Below are positions 49,289-56,861 of a stretch of 56,861 nucleotides of DNA, in pieces. Each line of letters starts with the position of its first letter. The first letter of the stretch is position 1. The DNA comes from an uncultured Eubacteriales bacterium (GTDB lineage Bacteria; Bacillota; Clostridia; Oscillospirales; Oscillospiraceae). Both the position numbers and the translations under genes were made by a program. Below the pieces are notes generated by a model. It was not told where the DNA came from, made no database searches, and worked only from the letters and a program-made list of their open reading frames with translations. The stretch covers positions 1-56,861 of the forward strand of contig ONCI01000011.1 in NCBI GenBank assembly GCA_900316255.1, read 5' to 3'.

Positions 49289-50395
49289 TCATATCCATTC
49301 GGAGGGATCCGTCCAGCCCCGCGCGCCGAGATACTTTTCCAGCGGCATGGCGGCGATCTGATCCTTGCTGAGACCCGAATTCATCATCCGCGCCCAACCG
49401 CCCTCGGCCTTCTGGCAGGTGACGGCGTCAGAGGGACGCATCAGATTCATCAAAGGCTCACCGGCCTCGAAGCGGCGGGCGTTTTCCCGGATGATGGCGA
49501 TGGTGGCCGCCTGCCGGTCGGGCACCTGGGGCGTGCAGTGGGGCGTGATGTACACCGTGGGCATGTGCCAAAGCGGAGAATCCGGGGAGAGGGGCTGCTC
49601 TTCGAACACGTCCAACCCGGCGCCGGAGAGCGTGCCGTTGTTCAAAGCCTCAATCAGGTCCTCGGTGCAGACCAGACCGCCGCGGGCCATGTTCACCAAA
49701 AAGGCTCCGGGCTTGACCATTTGGAAGGTCTCTTTGTTCAGCATGTGATAGGTCTCGTCCGTCAGAGCGATGGTGAGGATGATAAAGTCCGACTCGCGCA
49801 GCAGGGGCTCAATGGTGTCGCCGTTTTTGCCGGAGAGCTTCTGGTCGATATAGTCCAGACCCTGGATGGGGGAACGGTTGTAGGCGATGATCCTCATGCC
49901 GAAGGCGTGCAGACGCTCAGCCAGCAGACGGCCGTTGTTGCCCATGCCGATGATGCCCGCCGTGCGCCCGAAGAGGCCGCGCCAGCTCTCGCTGCCCTCC
50001 ACGCCCCACTGTCCTTGCTCCTGGGCGGACAGCAGCTCCTTCGTGTGATAGCAGCCCTGGAACATGAAATAGACGGCGTGCTCGGCCAGCACCGGGGCGC
50101 TGCGCCCCGCCGCGCCGGTCACGGGGATGCCCCGGGCAAAGACCTCCGGCCGGGCGGAGCCGTTGAGGCCGGCGTGGTCGCACTGGATCCATTTGAGGCT
50201 GTTTTCCCCCAGCAGGCAGGGATCCACGTCGCCCATCACGATGGCCACGTCCGCATCCCTGACTTCCTCGGCCAGGCGCTCCTTATCATAGAAATCCACA
50301 TAGACGAATTCAGAATCCGGGAACAACCGGCGCAGGTCATGCATGTTCTGCTTGTTGTACCAGACGGTGGTGACGACCTTGTTGATCTTCGGCAT
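49289..50395 (-). CDS. D-isomer specific 2-hydroxyacid dehydrogenase
   Basis: A 368-residue NAD(P)-dependent dehydrogenase. The Rossmann motif is GIIGMGNNGRLLAERL near residue 147-162 (GxGxxG). The catalytic Arg is in NMARGGLV near 242, the Glu in LDVFEEQPL near 268 and the His in ITPHCTPQVP near 290. This set reduces 2-oxoacids or oxidises D-2-hydroxyacids, with specificity unknown. It is transcribed away from a glycosyl-hydrolase-like gene and ends the catabolic region. A GCAAATTCGC element lies about 65 bases upstream of its start. The ATG follows GGGAGGAATC. Confidence 0.9.
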   Translation of the reverse strand: MPKINKVVTTVWYNKQNMHDLRRLFPDSEFVYVDFYDKERLAEEVRDADVAIVMGDVDPCLLGENSLKWIQCDHAGLNGSARPEVFARGIPVTGAAGRSAPVLAEHAVYFMFQGCYHTKELLSAQEQGQWGVEGSESWRGLFGRTAGIIGMGNNGRLLAERLHAFGMRIIAYNRSPIQGLDYIDQKLSGKNGDTIEPLLRESDFIILTIALTDETYHMLNKETFQMVKPGAFLVNMARGGLVCTEDLIEALNNGTLSGAGLDVFEEQPLSPDSPLWHMPTVYITPHCTPQVPDRQAATIAIIRENARRFEAGEPLMNLMRPSDAVTCQKAEGGWARMMNSGLSKDQIAAMPLEKYLGARGWTDPSEWI

Positions 50396-50459
50396 GCTTG
50401 ATTCCTCCCACAGTTTTTTCTGTCTGTAGGATACCAGACCGCGCTGATTACCACCATGC

Positions 50460-50469
50460 GCAAATTCGC
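50460..50469. promoter_or_regulatory. Candidate operator upstream of the dehydrogenase
   Basis: GCAAATTCGC, one mismatch from the perfect palindrome GCAAATTTGC found twice near 54.6 kb, 65 bases upstream of the dehydrogenase start. Confidence 0.45.
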
Positions 50470-50549
50470 TTTTCTGTTATGAAATTTGCCGTGATGCGGA
50501 AGAAAGCAGCAGCCTGCCGCCGGAGGACGAATTGTACCCGGTTATTACC

Positions 50550-50581
50550 TGTCAAAAATGAGGACAGCATAGCAAATATGG
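50550..50581 (+). promoter_or_regulatory. Shared upstream element of the glycosyl-hydrolase-like gene
   Basis: 31 bases beginning TGTCAAAAATGAGG and ending GCAAATATG match the element at 54654-54684 at 26 of 31 positions. It contains a GCAAAT half-site and lies about 70-100 bases before the start codon. It may combine a -35-like TTGTCA/CTGTCA with an activator site. Confidence 0.6.
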
Positions 50582-50648
50582 AGATTTACCGTCCGGTCCT
50601 TGTCCCATAGAATAGGATCACGAAATCAGAAGAAAGGGAGGAGATCGC

Positions 50649-52423
50649 ATGGCACACTGGTGGACCGGATATCCCTGGCGGGTGATCCAGCCGAATTTCC
50701 GGGAGATCGACACAAAGGATTTCAACGAGGAGGCATTCCTGCGGAGCTTGAAGGATTTCTCCTGCAACGCCGTGATGCTCAACGCCGCCGGCCTGATTGC
50801 CAGCTACCCCACAGAGCTTTCGGACCACAGCCGCAGCGCGTATCTGGACGGCTTTGACCTGGGGCGCCTCGTGGAACACTGCCATGAAAACGGCATCAAG
50901 GTCATTGCCCGGACGGATTTCTCCAAGATCCCGGTGGCCGTCTATGAGCGCCATCCCGACTGGGCATACCGCAAGCCGGACGGAGAGCCGCTTATCTACA
51001 ACGGCACCGTGCAGACATGTCTTTCCGGCGGCTATCAGGGCGGGTACACGGACGAGATCCTCAAAGAGATGTTCCGGAAGATCCCCTTTGACGGCATTTA
51101 CTGCAACATGGGCACCGCCACGGGCGTGATCGTGGACTACAGCATGAACCGCCACGGCCCCTGCCAGTGCGAAGCCTGCCGCAGGGCCTTCAAGGCCAGA
51201 TACGGCATGGACGTCCCCGTGGAGCTCTCCCGCACGGACAGGGCAAGCATGGTCTACTTCCGTTTCATGCAGGAGCTCTCGGGCGCGCAGAAGAAGCGCA
51301 TCACGGCGCTTTTGCGGGAGATCAACCCCGAGCTCGCCTATTGCAGCGTGGACTACGTGCGGCAGGAATCCAACAGCGAGTTTGGCCGGGAGCTGCCCCA
51401 CTGGCAGTATCAGGCCTCTTCCAACGCCCGCGCCATCCGCGGCATGGGGCAGGAGGCGGACGTGGCCAACGTGGACTTCATGGGCTTTGCCTACCGCCAT
51501 GTGGCGGTGGATCCCGCCCTGCAGGAGCTGCGGCTCTGGCAGACGCTCTCCAACTTCGGCGGCCTTGACTATTACGTCATGGGCAGGCTCTACGACAAAG
51601 AAGACAGGAGCGCTTATCCCCGGGTACAGAAGGTGTTCCGCTACGCCGCCGAGCACGAGGAGTTCTGCTATGGCGTCAGCTCCAAAGCCGATACGCTGCT
51701 GGTGCGGGAGGCCTATGTGATCCCGAATCCCGAAGAACGGGGATGGATCCGGGCGCTGACCGAGAGCCATATTCTCTTTGACGAGACTCTCTCCGGCGGA
51801 CTTGCGAAGATCGACCTGGGTAAATACAGGACGATCATCCTCCCCGAAAAGCAGCGCCTTGCCCCGGCTGCGTTGGAAAAGCTGATGGCCTGGGTGCAGC
51901 AGGGCGGCACGCTGCTGGCAAGCGGCGCCTGGGCGCCATGCTGCGTGTGGACGATGCCGGGCGGAGCCTTTTCATGGTGGGCAAGAGCTACTGGGAGAGG
52001 GACTATGAGGAAGGCGTCGAAAAGTTTGGCAATCTTCTGAAGCCCGAGCGCTTCGGCCCGCCGGAGCTGTGCTATCCGACAGAGGCGCCCACGGACTATC
52101 CGGCGGCGACCCGAATGCCCTGCGGCGAGGGCTTTGGGGTGACGATCCCCTGGTATCCGGCCACGAACTACTATACGGACGGCTTTGACAACTGGCTCAT
52201 AGAAGTCGTCCACTTCGTCAACGGCAGCGGGCACTTCGGCAACAGCTTTTTCGATCCGGCGCTGCTTTCCGACCAGAGCGTCACGATCCCCTGGGCGAAG
52301 GAAACGGCTGTCTGCGAGAATCTGGACGAGCCCGGCAACGTCCGCTGGGCGCTGAAGGATTGGAAGCTGACCATCACGATCCCCAAACTGGGCGCACACG
52401 CCTGCGTCGTTATCCGAGAATAA
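50649..52423 (+). pseudogene. Glycosyl-hydrolase-like protein, frameshifted near the C-terminal quarter
   Basis: The gene reads as a glycoside-hydrolase-like TIM-barrel protein (about 591 residues if repaired), without a signal peptide. The block GPCQCEACRRAFKARYGMDVP near 175 is typical of beta-galactosidase trimerisation-domain proteins and hypothetical GHL-type families; the segments GFDLGRLVEHCHENGIKVIA and PDWAYRKPDG near 75-115 fit as well. Frame one ends at 52040 after a nonsense tail, but frame two carries the expected continuation from 51938 (MLRVDDAGRS...WLIEVVHFVN...) to 52423. Adding one C in GCCTGGG near 51928 restores GALGAMLRVDD. Without it the product loses about 160 residues of the C-terminal domain. 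ATG follows AAAGGGAGGAG. Confidence 0.75.
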
Positions 52424-52438
52424 AAGTACAGAAAATAC

Positions 52439-52469
52439 GCTGCCCCGGATCCCTTCGGTCCGAGGCAGC
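52439..52469. terminator. Hairpin between convergent genes
   Basis: GCTGCC-C-CGGA and TCCG-A-GGCAGC arms around a 9-base loop; the T tail is weak (AAGCTATTTTA). Confidence 0.55.
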
Positions 52470-52477
52470 AAGCTATT

Positions 52478-53632
52478 TTACTTGTTTTGACAGAAAACCG
52501 GTTTCCCGTCCAGGAAGGTCATCTGGGGCGCCAGCAGCTGTTCACAGCGGAGCTTTTCTCCGCAAAAATCCTCCTGTTCCCAGATCCGGTTCTCCGGCCT
52601 GAACACCGCGATATCGGCGCGCGCACCGGGGCGCAGCGTGCCGATCTCCCCATCCAGCCCCAGGAGCTTTGCGGGAATCTCCGTGCAGCGGCGCAGCGCC
52701 TCCGGCAGGCTGAGACCGAGGGAGAGGTATTTGCTCATCACATGGGGGAGGCTCCGCACGTGGGGCGAGCCTCGAAACGTGGAAACGGTCAGATCGGAGC
52801 TGATGATGTCCGGCAGAAAGCCCGCCCGGAGCGCTCCGCGTGCCACGGCAAGGCTGAAATTGCCCCGGCCGTTTGCCGCGTCGAACAGCACGCCGCGCTC
52901 CCGGGCTTTCAGAACGCCGGAGTCGATCCCGCCGTCGTCCGTGAGGATCGGATGTCCTTTCCCCTGAAAGCAATGGCAGAAAATGTCCCCGGGGCGTAGC
53001 GTCGCCGCCAGTTCCCCGGCGGGAAGGGGACAGTCGGTGGCGTGGACACAGAGGCGAAGCGGCCTGCCGATCTGCGTTTCCAGTTCATTAGCCAGCTCCA
53101 CACAGGCCCGGAGGATCTCTTCCGCCCGCTCGTCCGGGACGATCCCGCGGGACAGGCGCAGCTTCAGCCCGAGGATGCCCGGGTGCTTTGCGGCGAGCGC
53201 AGCCATGGCTTTCCGGTCATACAGGGCGGGGTCGAAGTTTTCCGGGCGCGCGGCGTCCTCCTGCCCCAGATTGTACACATTCAGAAAGGACAGGATCCGG
53301 ATCGCGGAATGGGCGATCACGGAGTCCTCAAACAGCTCATAGTTTGCGCAGCCCGCCGTCCCCGCGTCGACGACGGTGGTCGTGCCCTGTGCGAGCAGCG
53401 CATCCGGTTCAATGGCGATGGTGCTGCCGGTATGGAAAACATGCGCGTGAGTATCGATCAGCCCTGGCGTCACGATACAGCCGTGCACGTCCACGATTCG
53501 ATCCGATGGGCAGTCCGCCTCTACACAGGGAGGCACTATTCGGCCCTCGTTGATATACACGTCCCGGATCTCGTCCGTCCCCGCGGCCGGGTCGATCACC
53601 CGTCCGCCTCGAAGGATATGGTCAACTTTCAT
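52478..53632 (-). CDS. Amidohydrolase/deacetylase-type metallohydrolase
   Basis: A 384-residue TIM-barrel metal-dependent amidohydrolase of the dihydroorotase/EF0837 type. Metal ligands: HxH in DTHAHVFHTG near 60, a Lys in GILGLKLRLSRG near 152, His in CVHATDCP near 195, His in FCHCFQGKGH near 218 and the Asp in IISSDLTVSTF near 275. Such enzymes open cyclic amides or remove acyl groups from amino-acid or sugar conjugates. It runs 13 bases downstream of the AEC transporter gene, so the pair forms a uptake-and-hydrolysis unit by inference. Start at 53632 chosen because AAAGGA lies nine bases upstream; ATG at 53641 is alternative. Confidence 0.85.
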   Translation of the reverse strand: MKVDHILRGGRVIDPAAGTDEIRDVYINEGRIVPPCVEADCPSDRIVDVHGCIVTPGLIDTHAHVFHTGSTIAIEPDALLAQGTTTVVDAGTAGCANYELFEDSVIAHSAIRILSFLNVYNLGQEDAARPENFDPALYDRKAMAALAAKHPGILGLKLRLSRGIVPDERAEEILRACVELANELETQIGRPLRLCVHATDCPLPAGELAATLRPGDIFCHCFQGKGHPILTDDGGIDSGVLKARERGVLFDAANGRGNFSLAVARGALRAGFLPDIISSDLTVSTFRGSPHVRSLPHVMSKYLSLGLSLPEALRRCTEIPAKLLGLDGEIGTLRPGARADIAVFRPENRIWEQEDFCGEKLRCEQLLAPQMTFLDGKPVFCQNK

Positions 53633-53645
53633 CTCAATCATCCTT

Positions 53646-54548
53646 TTATCCGAAGTATACCGCCGCCCAGAGCGGGATCGTCACGATGGACAGAGCGGTG
53701 GAGAGGAAGATCAGCTTGGCCGAGAGCGCCCGGTTGCCGCCGTAGATCGTGCAGAGCATGGTGGAGTTGGTGGCGGCGGGCATGGATGCCATCAGGATCA
53801 GCACGCCCTTGAGCACCGGGTCGACATTCAGGAAGGAGAGCAGCAGCGCCATCAGCGCGCCGAGCCCCACCAGCCGGATCAGCACATAGGGGATGGCCCG
53901 CCATTCGGTGAAGATCTCCTTGAAGGGGACGCTGCCCAGCACCGAGCCGATGACCAGCATGGCGCAGGGCGAGGTGGCCTGGCCGATAAAGGCGCAGCCG
54001 TCCAGAAGCACCGGAGGCACCGGCACGCGCAGCAGATAGAGGATCGCCGCCGCGACGCCGGAGAGGAAGGCCGGGTTCAGGATCTTCTTCAGCGGCAGCT
54101 TTCCCGCCAGCAGCCAGATCCCCAGCGAGAAGCAGAGCAGATTGTACGGAATGTTCAGCAGAGAGGCGTAGAACGCGGCGTTTCCGCCCAGCACCGCGGC
54201 GCAGACCGGGATGCCGATATAGGTGACGTTTCCGCACATGGTCTCAAAGAGGTAGACGCCCCGGTCGCCGGCGGGCGGTTTCAGCAGGGGAACCACGATT
54301 AGCGCCATAAGCCCGCTGAGCAGGAACATGCCGAAGGAGAGTCCCAGCGTCAAAAAGACGCCTCTGGAATCCACGCCCGAGCCGGAATTCAGGATGGCGC
54401 TGAACAAATAAAATGGTAAAATGATCTTGACCACGATGTTCGACACCGTGGCGGTGCCCTCCTCCGTAAGAACCTTCGCCTTGCGGCAGACGAAGCCCGC
54501 GAGGATTCCGATGAAAATGACCGCGATCTGATGCAGCGCAGCAGACAT
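53646..54548 (-). CDS. Auxin efflux carrier (AEC) family transporter
   Basis: A 300-residue membrane protein with about ten helices. Family features: N-terminal HQIAVIFIGILAGFVCRKAK, and the central NVTYIGIPVCAAVLGGNAAF near 130 with the conserved Asn/Pro helix break, later MASMPAATNSTMLCTIYGGN near 245. AEC carriers move small organic acids such as malate or malonate. It lies upstream of the amidohydrolase gene. TATAAT on the minus strand at 54579-54584 is a candidate -10. The ATG follows GGAGGGAAA. Confidence 0.9.
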   Translation of the reverse strand: MSAALHQIAVIFIGILAGFVCRKAKVLTEEGTATVSNIVVKIILPFYLFSAILNSGSGVDSRGVFLTLGLSFGMFLLSGLMALIVVPLLKPPAGDRGVYLFETMCGNVTYIGIPVCAAVLGGNAAFYASLLNIPYNLLCFSLGIWLLAGKLPLKKILNPAFLSGVAAAILYLLRVPVPPVLLDGCAFIGQATSPCAMLVIGSVLGSVPFKEIFTEWRAIPYVLIRLVGLGALMALLLSFLNVDPVLKGVLILMASMPAATNSTMLCTIYGGNRALSAKLIFLSTALSIVTIPLWAAVYFG

Positions 54549-54629
54549 AGTTTTCCCTCCGTTATGGATCTTGTCTTCATTATAATGAAAAACAGGGAAG
54601 TGAACAGTAGGAAATTTGATATTTTATCC

Positions 54630-54685
54630 GCAAATTTGCTCCCTTTCAAAGCTTGTCAAATATGAAAACAGCAAAGCAAATTTGC
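54630..54685. promoter_or_regulatory. Paired GCAAATTTGC palindromes in the divergent AEC/GPH promoter region
   Basis: Perfect GCAAATTTGC at 54630-54639 and 54676-54685, 46 bases apart, upstream of the divergent AEC and GPH genes (82 and 75 bases from the respective starts). The second lies within the 31-base element shared with 50550-50580. Likely binding sites for the AraC regulator at the window end, by inference. Confidence 0.6.
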
Positions 54686-54759
54686 GAATATTCAAGTGAG
54701 AAAGGCCGTGCTAAGGTAGTACCATCCAAACCCCCTGAGAAAGATTGAGGAGGATGCAC

Positions 54760-56517
54760 ATGAGTACAAAAGCAAAGAAAGGCTTGCTGAACGGCTGGTT
54801 TGAGTCTCCGTTCTGGAACACCCGGATCACCTCGGCCAACGTCCACGGCAAGGAGCGGTGGCTGGGCTATGTGGTCGGCCCCTTCGGCGTGATGCTGCTG
54901 CAGTCCATCGTCAACAGCTATTTCAACAAGTATCTGACCGATACCCTGGGCTTCACGGTCACCCGCGGCATGTGGATCGCGAGCTTCATGGTCGTGTTCC
55001 CGGTGCTCTCAAAGCTGCTCGACGCCATCACCAACGTGATCATGGCGAAGATCCTGGACAACACCAAGTGCCGCCAGGGCAAGCTGCGCCCCTGGTTTAT
55101 CCTGTCCCTGCCCATCACGGTAGCCAGCATCATCCTGATGTTCGCCATCCCGGATATGGGCGCCAAGGCCCAGGCCATCTGGGTCGTGATCTCGTATAAC
55201 CTGTTCTATTCCGTCGGCTATACCATGTGGTACATGGCCTATGAGCTCTCCGCCGCGCTCTCCACCCGCAACGTCAAGCAGCGCTCGGGCAACTCCATCG
55301 CCGGCCAGGTCACCAAAAACATCGGCACCGGCATCATCTCGATCCTCTTCCCCACGATCCTGTCCCTGATCTCCCACAGCGTGGGCGGCGACAAGCAGGG
55401 CTATCTCGTGACTCTGTCCGTGATGTGCGTCATCGCCGTGCCGCTGACCTTCATCCAGTACTTCTACACCCGTGAGCGCATCACCGAGGAGCGCCGCGCT
55501 ACCGAGGGTGAGGGCGAGCTGGTTCAGGTCAAGGAGGCCAGCTTCGGCGCCCAGCTCAAGGCATGCGTCAAGGACAAGTACTGGGTCATGTTCATCATCC
55601 TGCTCTTCATCTACCAGGTGCTCAACGCGCTCAAGGGCGTGTCCCAAATCTACTACGCCGGCTGGGTCGTAGCCGGAAACTCCTACGGCGAGGCCGCTGC
55701 CATTCAGGCCCGCTTCACCATGATCGCCATGGCGCCCATGGGCCCCATGCTCTTCGTGGTGCTGCCTCTCATCAAAAAGTTCGGCCGCAGCAAAATGATC
55801 ATCATCGGCTCGGCTATCGCCTTCGTCGGCGCGCTGGTCGCCTTCTTCGGCGCGGGCAGCACGATGCCCGTCTATGCCGGTACCGGTCTCAGCGGCGTGG
55901 GCGCCATGTTCTACGTGTACACGATGATGAGCTTCACCGGCGACGCCATCGACCACGTGGAATACTCCCAGGGCATCCGCGTAGAAGGTCTGACCGCCGC
56001 GCTGGTCGGCTTCATGCACTCACTGGCCAACGGCATCGGCCAGGGCCTGTTTAACCTGGGCCTTATGATGAGCAAGTACGCCACGCCCGAGATGGTGGGC
56101 ACCGTTGAGAAGAAGGGCAAGCTGGTCGAGCTCTATGCCGATCAGCCCGCCGCCGCCACCGGCTGGATCAACTTCTCCTATCAGGGCGCCATCGCGCTGA
56201 CCGCGCTGTTGTTCCTCATCCTGTTCGTCTTCTTCTTTGACATCGACAAGCGTATGCCGGAGGTCACCCACGCGTTGGTCGAGCGCAAGAAGGCCGAGTG
56301 CGCGGCCAAGGGCATCCCCTATGTCTCCCACGAGGAGCAGATGAAGGCCGAGATCGCCCAGCAGCAGGCGGAGGCCGAGGAAAACCGCGTCAAGGAGCTG
56401 AAGGAGTACTGCGAGAAGAAAGGGCTCGACTTCGAGACCGAAAACCAGAAGTATCTCGACAAGAAAGCGAAAAAGGACGCGAAGAAAGCGGCTAAAAAAG
56501 CAAAACAAAAAGATTAA
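54760..56517 (+). CDS. GPH-family sugar:cation symporter (MFS) with long charged tail
   Basis: A 585-residue transporter of the glycoside-pentoside-hexuronide:cation symporter family, twelve helices. Typical segments are ERWLGYVVGPFGVMLLQSIV and SYNLFYSVGYTMWYMAYELS, a family block, NIGTGIISILFPTI, and GDAIDHVEYSQGIRVEGLTAA near 410. It imports a sugar or glycoside with Na+ or H+. The family norm is about 450-480 residues; here the C-terminus continues for more than 70 residues in an acidic/basic coil ending in KKAKKDAKKAAKKAKQKD. The ATG at 54760 follows GAGGAGG. Confidence 0.88.
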   Translation: MSTKAKKGLLNGWFESPFWNTRITSANVHGKERWLGYVVGPFGVMLLQSIVNSYFNKYLTDTLGFTVTRGMWIASFMVVFPVLSKLLDAITNVIMAKILDNTKCRQGKLRPWFILSLPITVASIILMFAIPDMGAKAQAIWVVISYNLFYSVGYTMWYMAYELSAALSTRNVKQRSGNSIAGQVTKNIGTGIISILFPTILSLISHSVGGDKQGYLVTLSVMCVIAVPLTFIQYFYTRERITEERRATEGEGELVQVKEASFGAQLKACVKDKYWVMFIILLFIYQVLNALKGVSQIYYAGWVVAGNSYGEAAAIQARFTMIAMAPMGPMLFVVLPLIKKFGRSKMIIIGSAIAFVGALVAFFGAGSTMPVYAGTGLSGVGAMFYVYTMMSFTGDAIDHVEYSQGIRVEGLTAALVGFMHSLANGIGQGLFNLGLMMSKYATPEMVGTVEKKGKLVELYADQPAAATGWINFSYQGAIALTALLFLILFVFFFDIDKRMPEVTHALVERKKAECAAKGIPYVSHEEQMKAEIAQQQAEAEENRVKELKEYCEKKGLDFETENQKYLDKKAKKDAKKAAKKAKQKD

Positions 56518-56530
56518 ATAAACTATGGCA

Positions 56531-56567
56531 AAACAGGCTTTCGGTAAAATGCCGAAAGCCTGTTTTT
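56531..56567. terminator. Bidirectional terminator between GPH and AraC genes
   Basis: AAACAGGCTTTCGG and CCGAAAGCCTGTTT arms, seven-base loop, T5 tail. Its end overlaps the stop of the AraC gene. Confidence 0.85.
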
Positions 56568-56861
56568 CATATCTTCTGATTCTTTTCCCGGTAGGCCGCG
56601 GGCGGGATCCCCGCGATCTCCTTGAAGGTCTCCGCAAAGAAGCTGCGGGAGCCGAAGTGGAGCCGGTCGCAGATCTCCTGGATGCTCAGATCCGAGGACA
56701 AAAGCAGTGTCTTGGCCTTTTCCACCTTGACAATTTTGATATAGTCGTTGATACTGAAGCCGGTCTCCGTTTTGAATTTCCGGGAGAGGTAATAGTCCGC
56801 ATAGCCGATGTGAGAGGCGATCTCTGAGAGCGTCAGCTTGTCCTCCGCGTGCAGTTCGATA
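56567..56861 (-). CDS. AraC-family transcriptional regulator (C-terminal part)
   Basis: Only the last 97 residues are inside the window; the 5' end lies beyond it. They form an AraC/XylS two-HTH DNA-binding domain: LTLSEIASHIGYADYYLSRK is the first helix-turn-helix and LSIQEICDRLHFGSRSFFAETF the second (given here in part), ending PPAAYREKNQKI. Regulators of this family usually activate sugar-use genes. The sensor domain is missing, so the inducer cannot be inferred. It converges on the GPH symporter, and is the probable binder of the GCAAATTTGC elements upstream. Confidence 0.9.
   Translation of the reverse strand, partial: IELHAEDKLTLSEIASHIGYADYYLSRKFKTETGFSINDYIKIVKVEKAKTLLLSSDLSIQEICDRLHFGSRSFFAETFKEIAGIPPAAYREKNQKI

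Overview
The window is a G+C-rich chromosomal segment of a Clostridia-class Firmicute, most likely a gut Oscillospiraceae/Ruminococcaceae-type bacterium. The best evidence is a SCIFF peptide gene next to its radical SAM maturase, a pair that is close to a signature of Clostridia. Supporting signs are dockerin-bearing secreted proteins, a BspA-type leucine-rich repeat protein, a domain-permuted GH3 enzyme, strong AGGAGG ribosome sites and sigma-A promoters with 17-bp spacers. I see no phage, IS element, rRNA or CRISPR array. One tRNA-Leu(GAG) is present.

Layout. 0-2.2 kb (minus): an old-yellow-enzyme reductase behind a lipase gene broken by an in-frame amber codon. 2.3-4.8 kb (plus): overlapping operon of RNA 2',3'-cyclic phosphodiesterase, GNAT, YdeI/OmdA-type protein and a metallo-beta-lactamase-fold hydrolase. 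5.0-12.2 kb (plus): the most distinctive locus, with an AMP-forming acyl ligase, a tiny acyl carrier protein, a stand-alone condensation-type acyltransferase and a very large MMPL/RND exporter; it resembles mycobacterial FadD-ACP-Pap-MmpL lipid assembly lines in gene logic. 12.3-20.9 kb (plus): a run of small single-domain genes (ABM, U32-like, YoaP-like GNAT, VanZ, DUF1905, DUF5655, DUF1801, DUF3267, lipoprotein, DUF1349, DUF4256, a frameshifted gene, two membrane proteins).

21.0-23.8 kb: NAD salvage (cysteine hydrolase/nicotinamidase, nicotinate phosphoribosyltransferase, NAD synthetase). 24-25.8 kb: an A+T-rich unknown membrane protein and a YwaF protein. 25.8-27.5 kb (minus): threonine dehydratase plus RidA. 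27.9-31.5 kb: heterodimeric ABC exporter. 31.7 kb: tRNA-Leu. 32-38.4 kb: lipoprotein, short-chain dehydrogenase, permuted GH3, then dxr and rseP. 38.6-43.7 kb: two secreted dockerin proteins (CHAP/InlB-repeat and BspA-LRR). 43.8-45.1 kb: M29 aminopeptidase. 45.1-48.1 kb (minus): PLP decarboxylase-fold enzyme, SCIFF maturase and the 48-residue SCIFF peptide. 48.2-49.0 kb: PHP-type histidinol phosphatase.

49.3-56.9 kb is a catabolic region: 2-hydroxyacid dehydrogenase, a frameshifted glycosyl-hydrolase-like gene, an amidohydrolase with an auxin-efflux-type carrier, a GPH sugar symporter and the end of an AraC regulator. Four start points in this region have a GCAAATTTGC-like element 65-82 bases upstream, and two upstream regions share a 31-base element (26 identities), suggesting one regulon. 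Three genes carry single-base lesions and the ACP appears to have lost an internal segment; real decay and assembly error cannot be told apart here.
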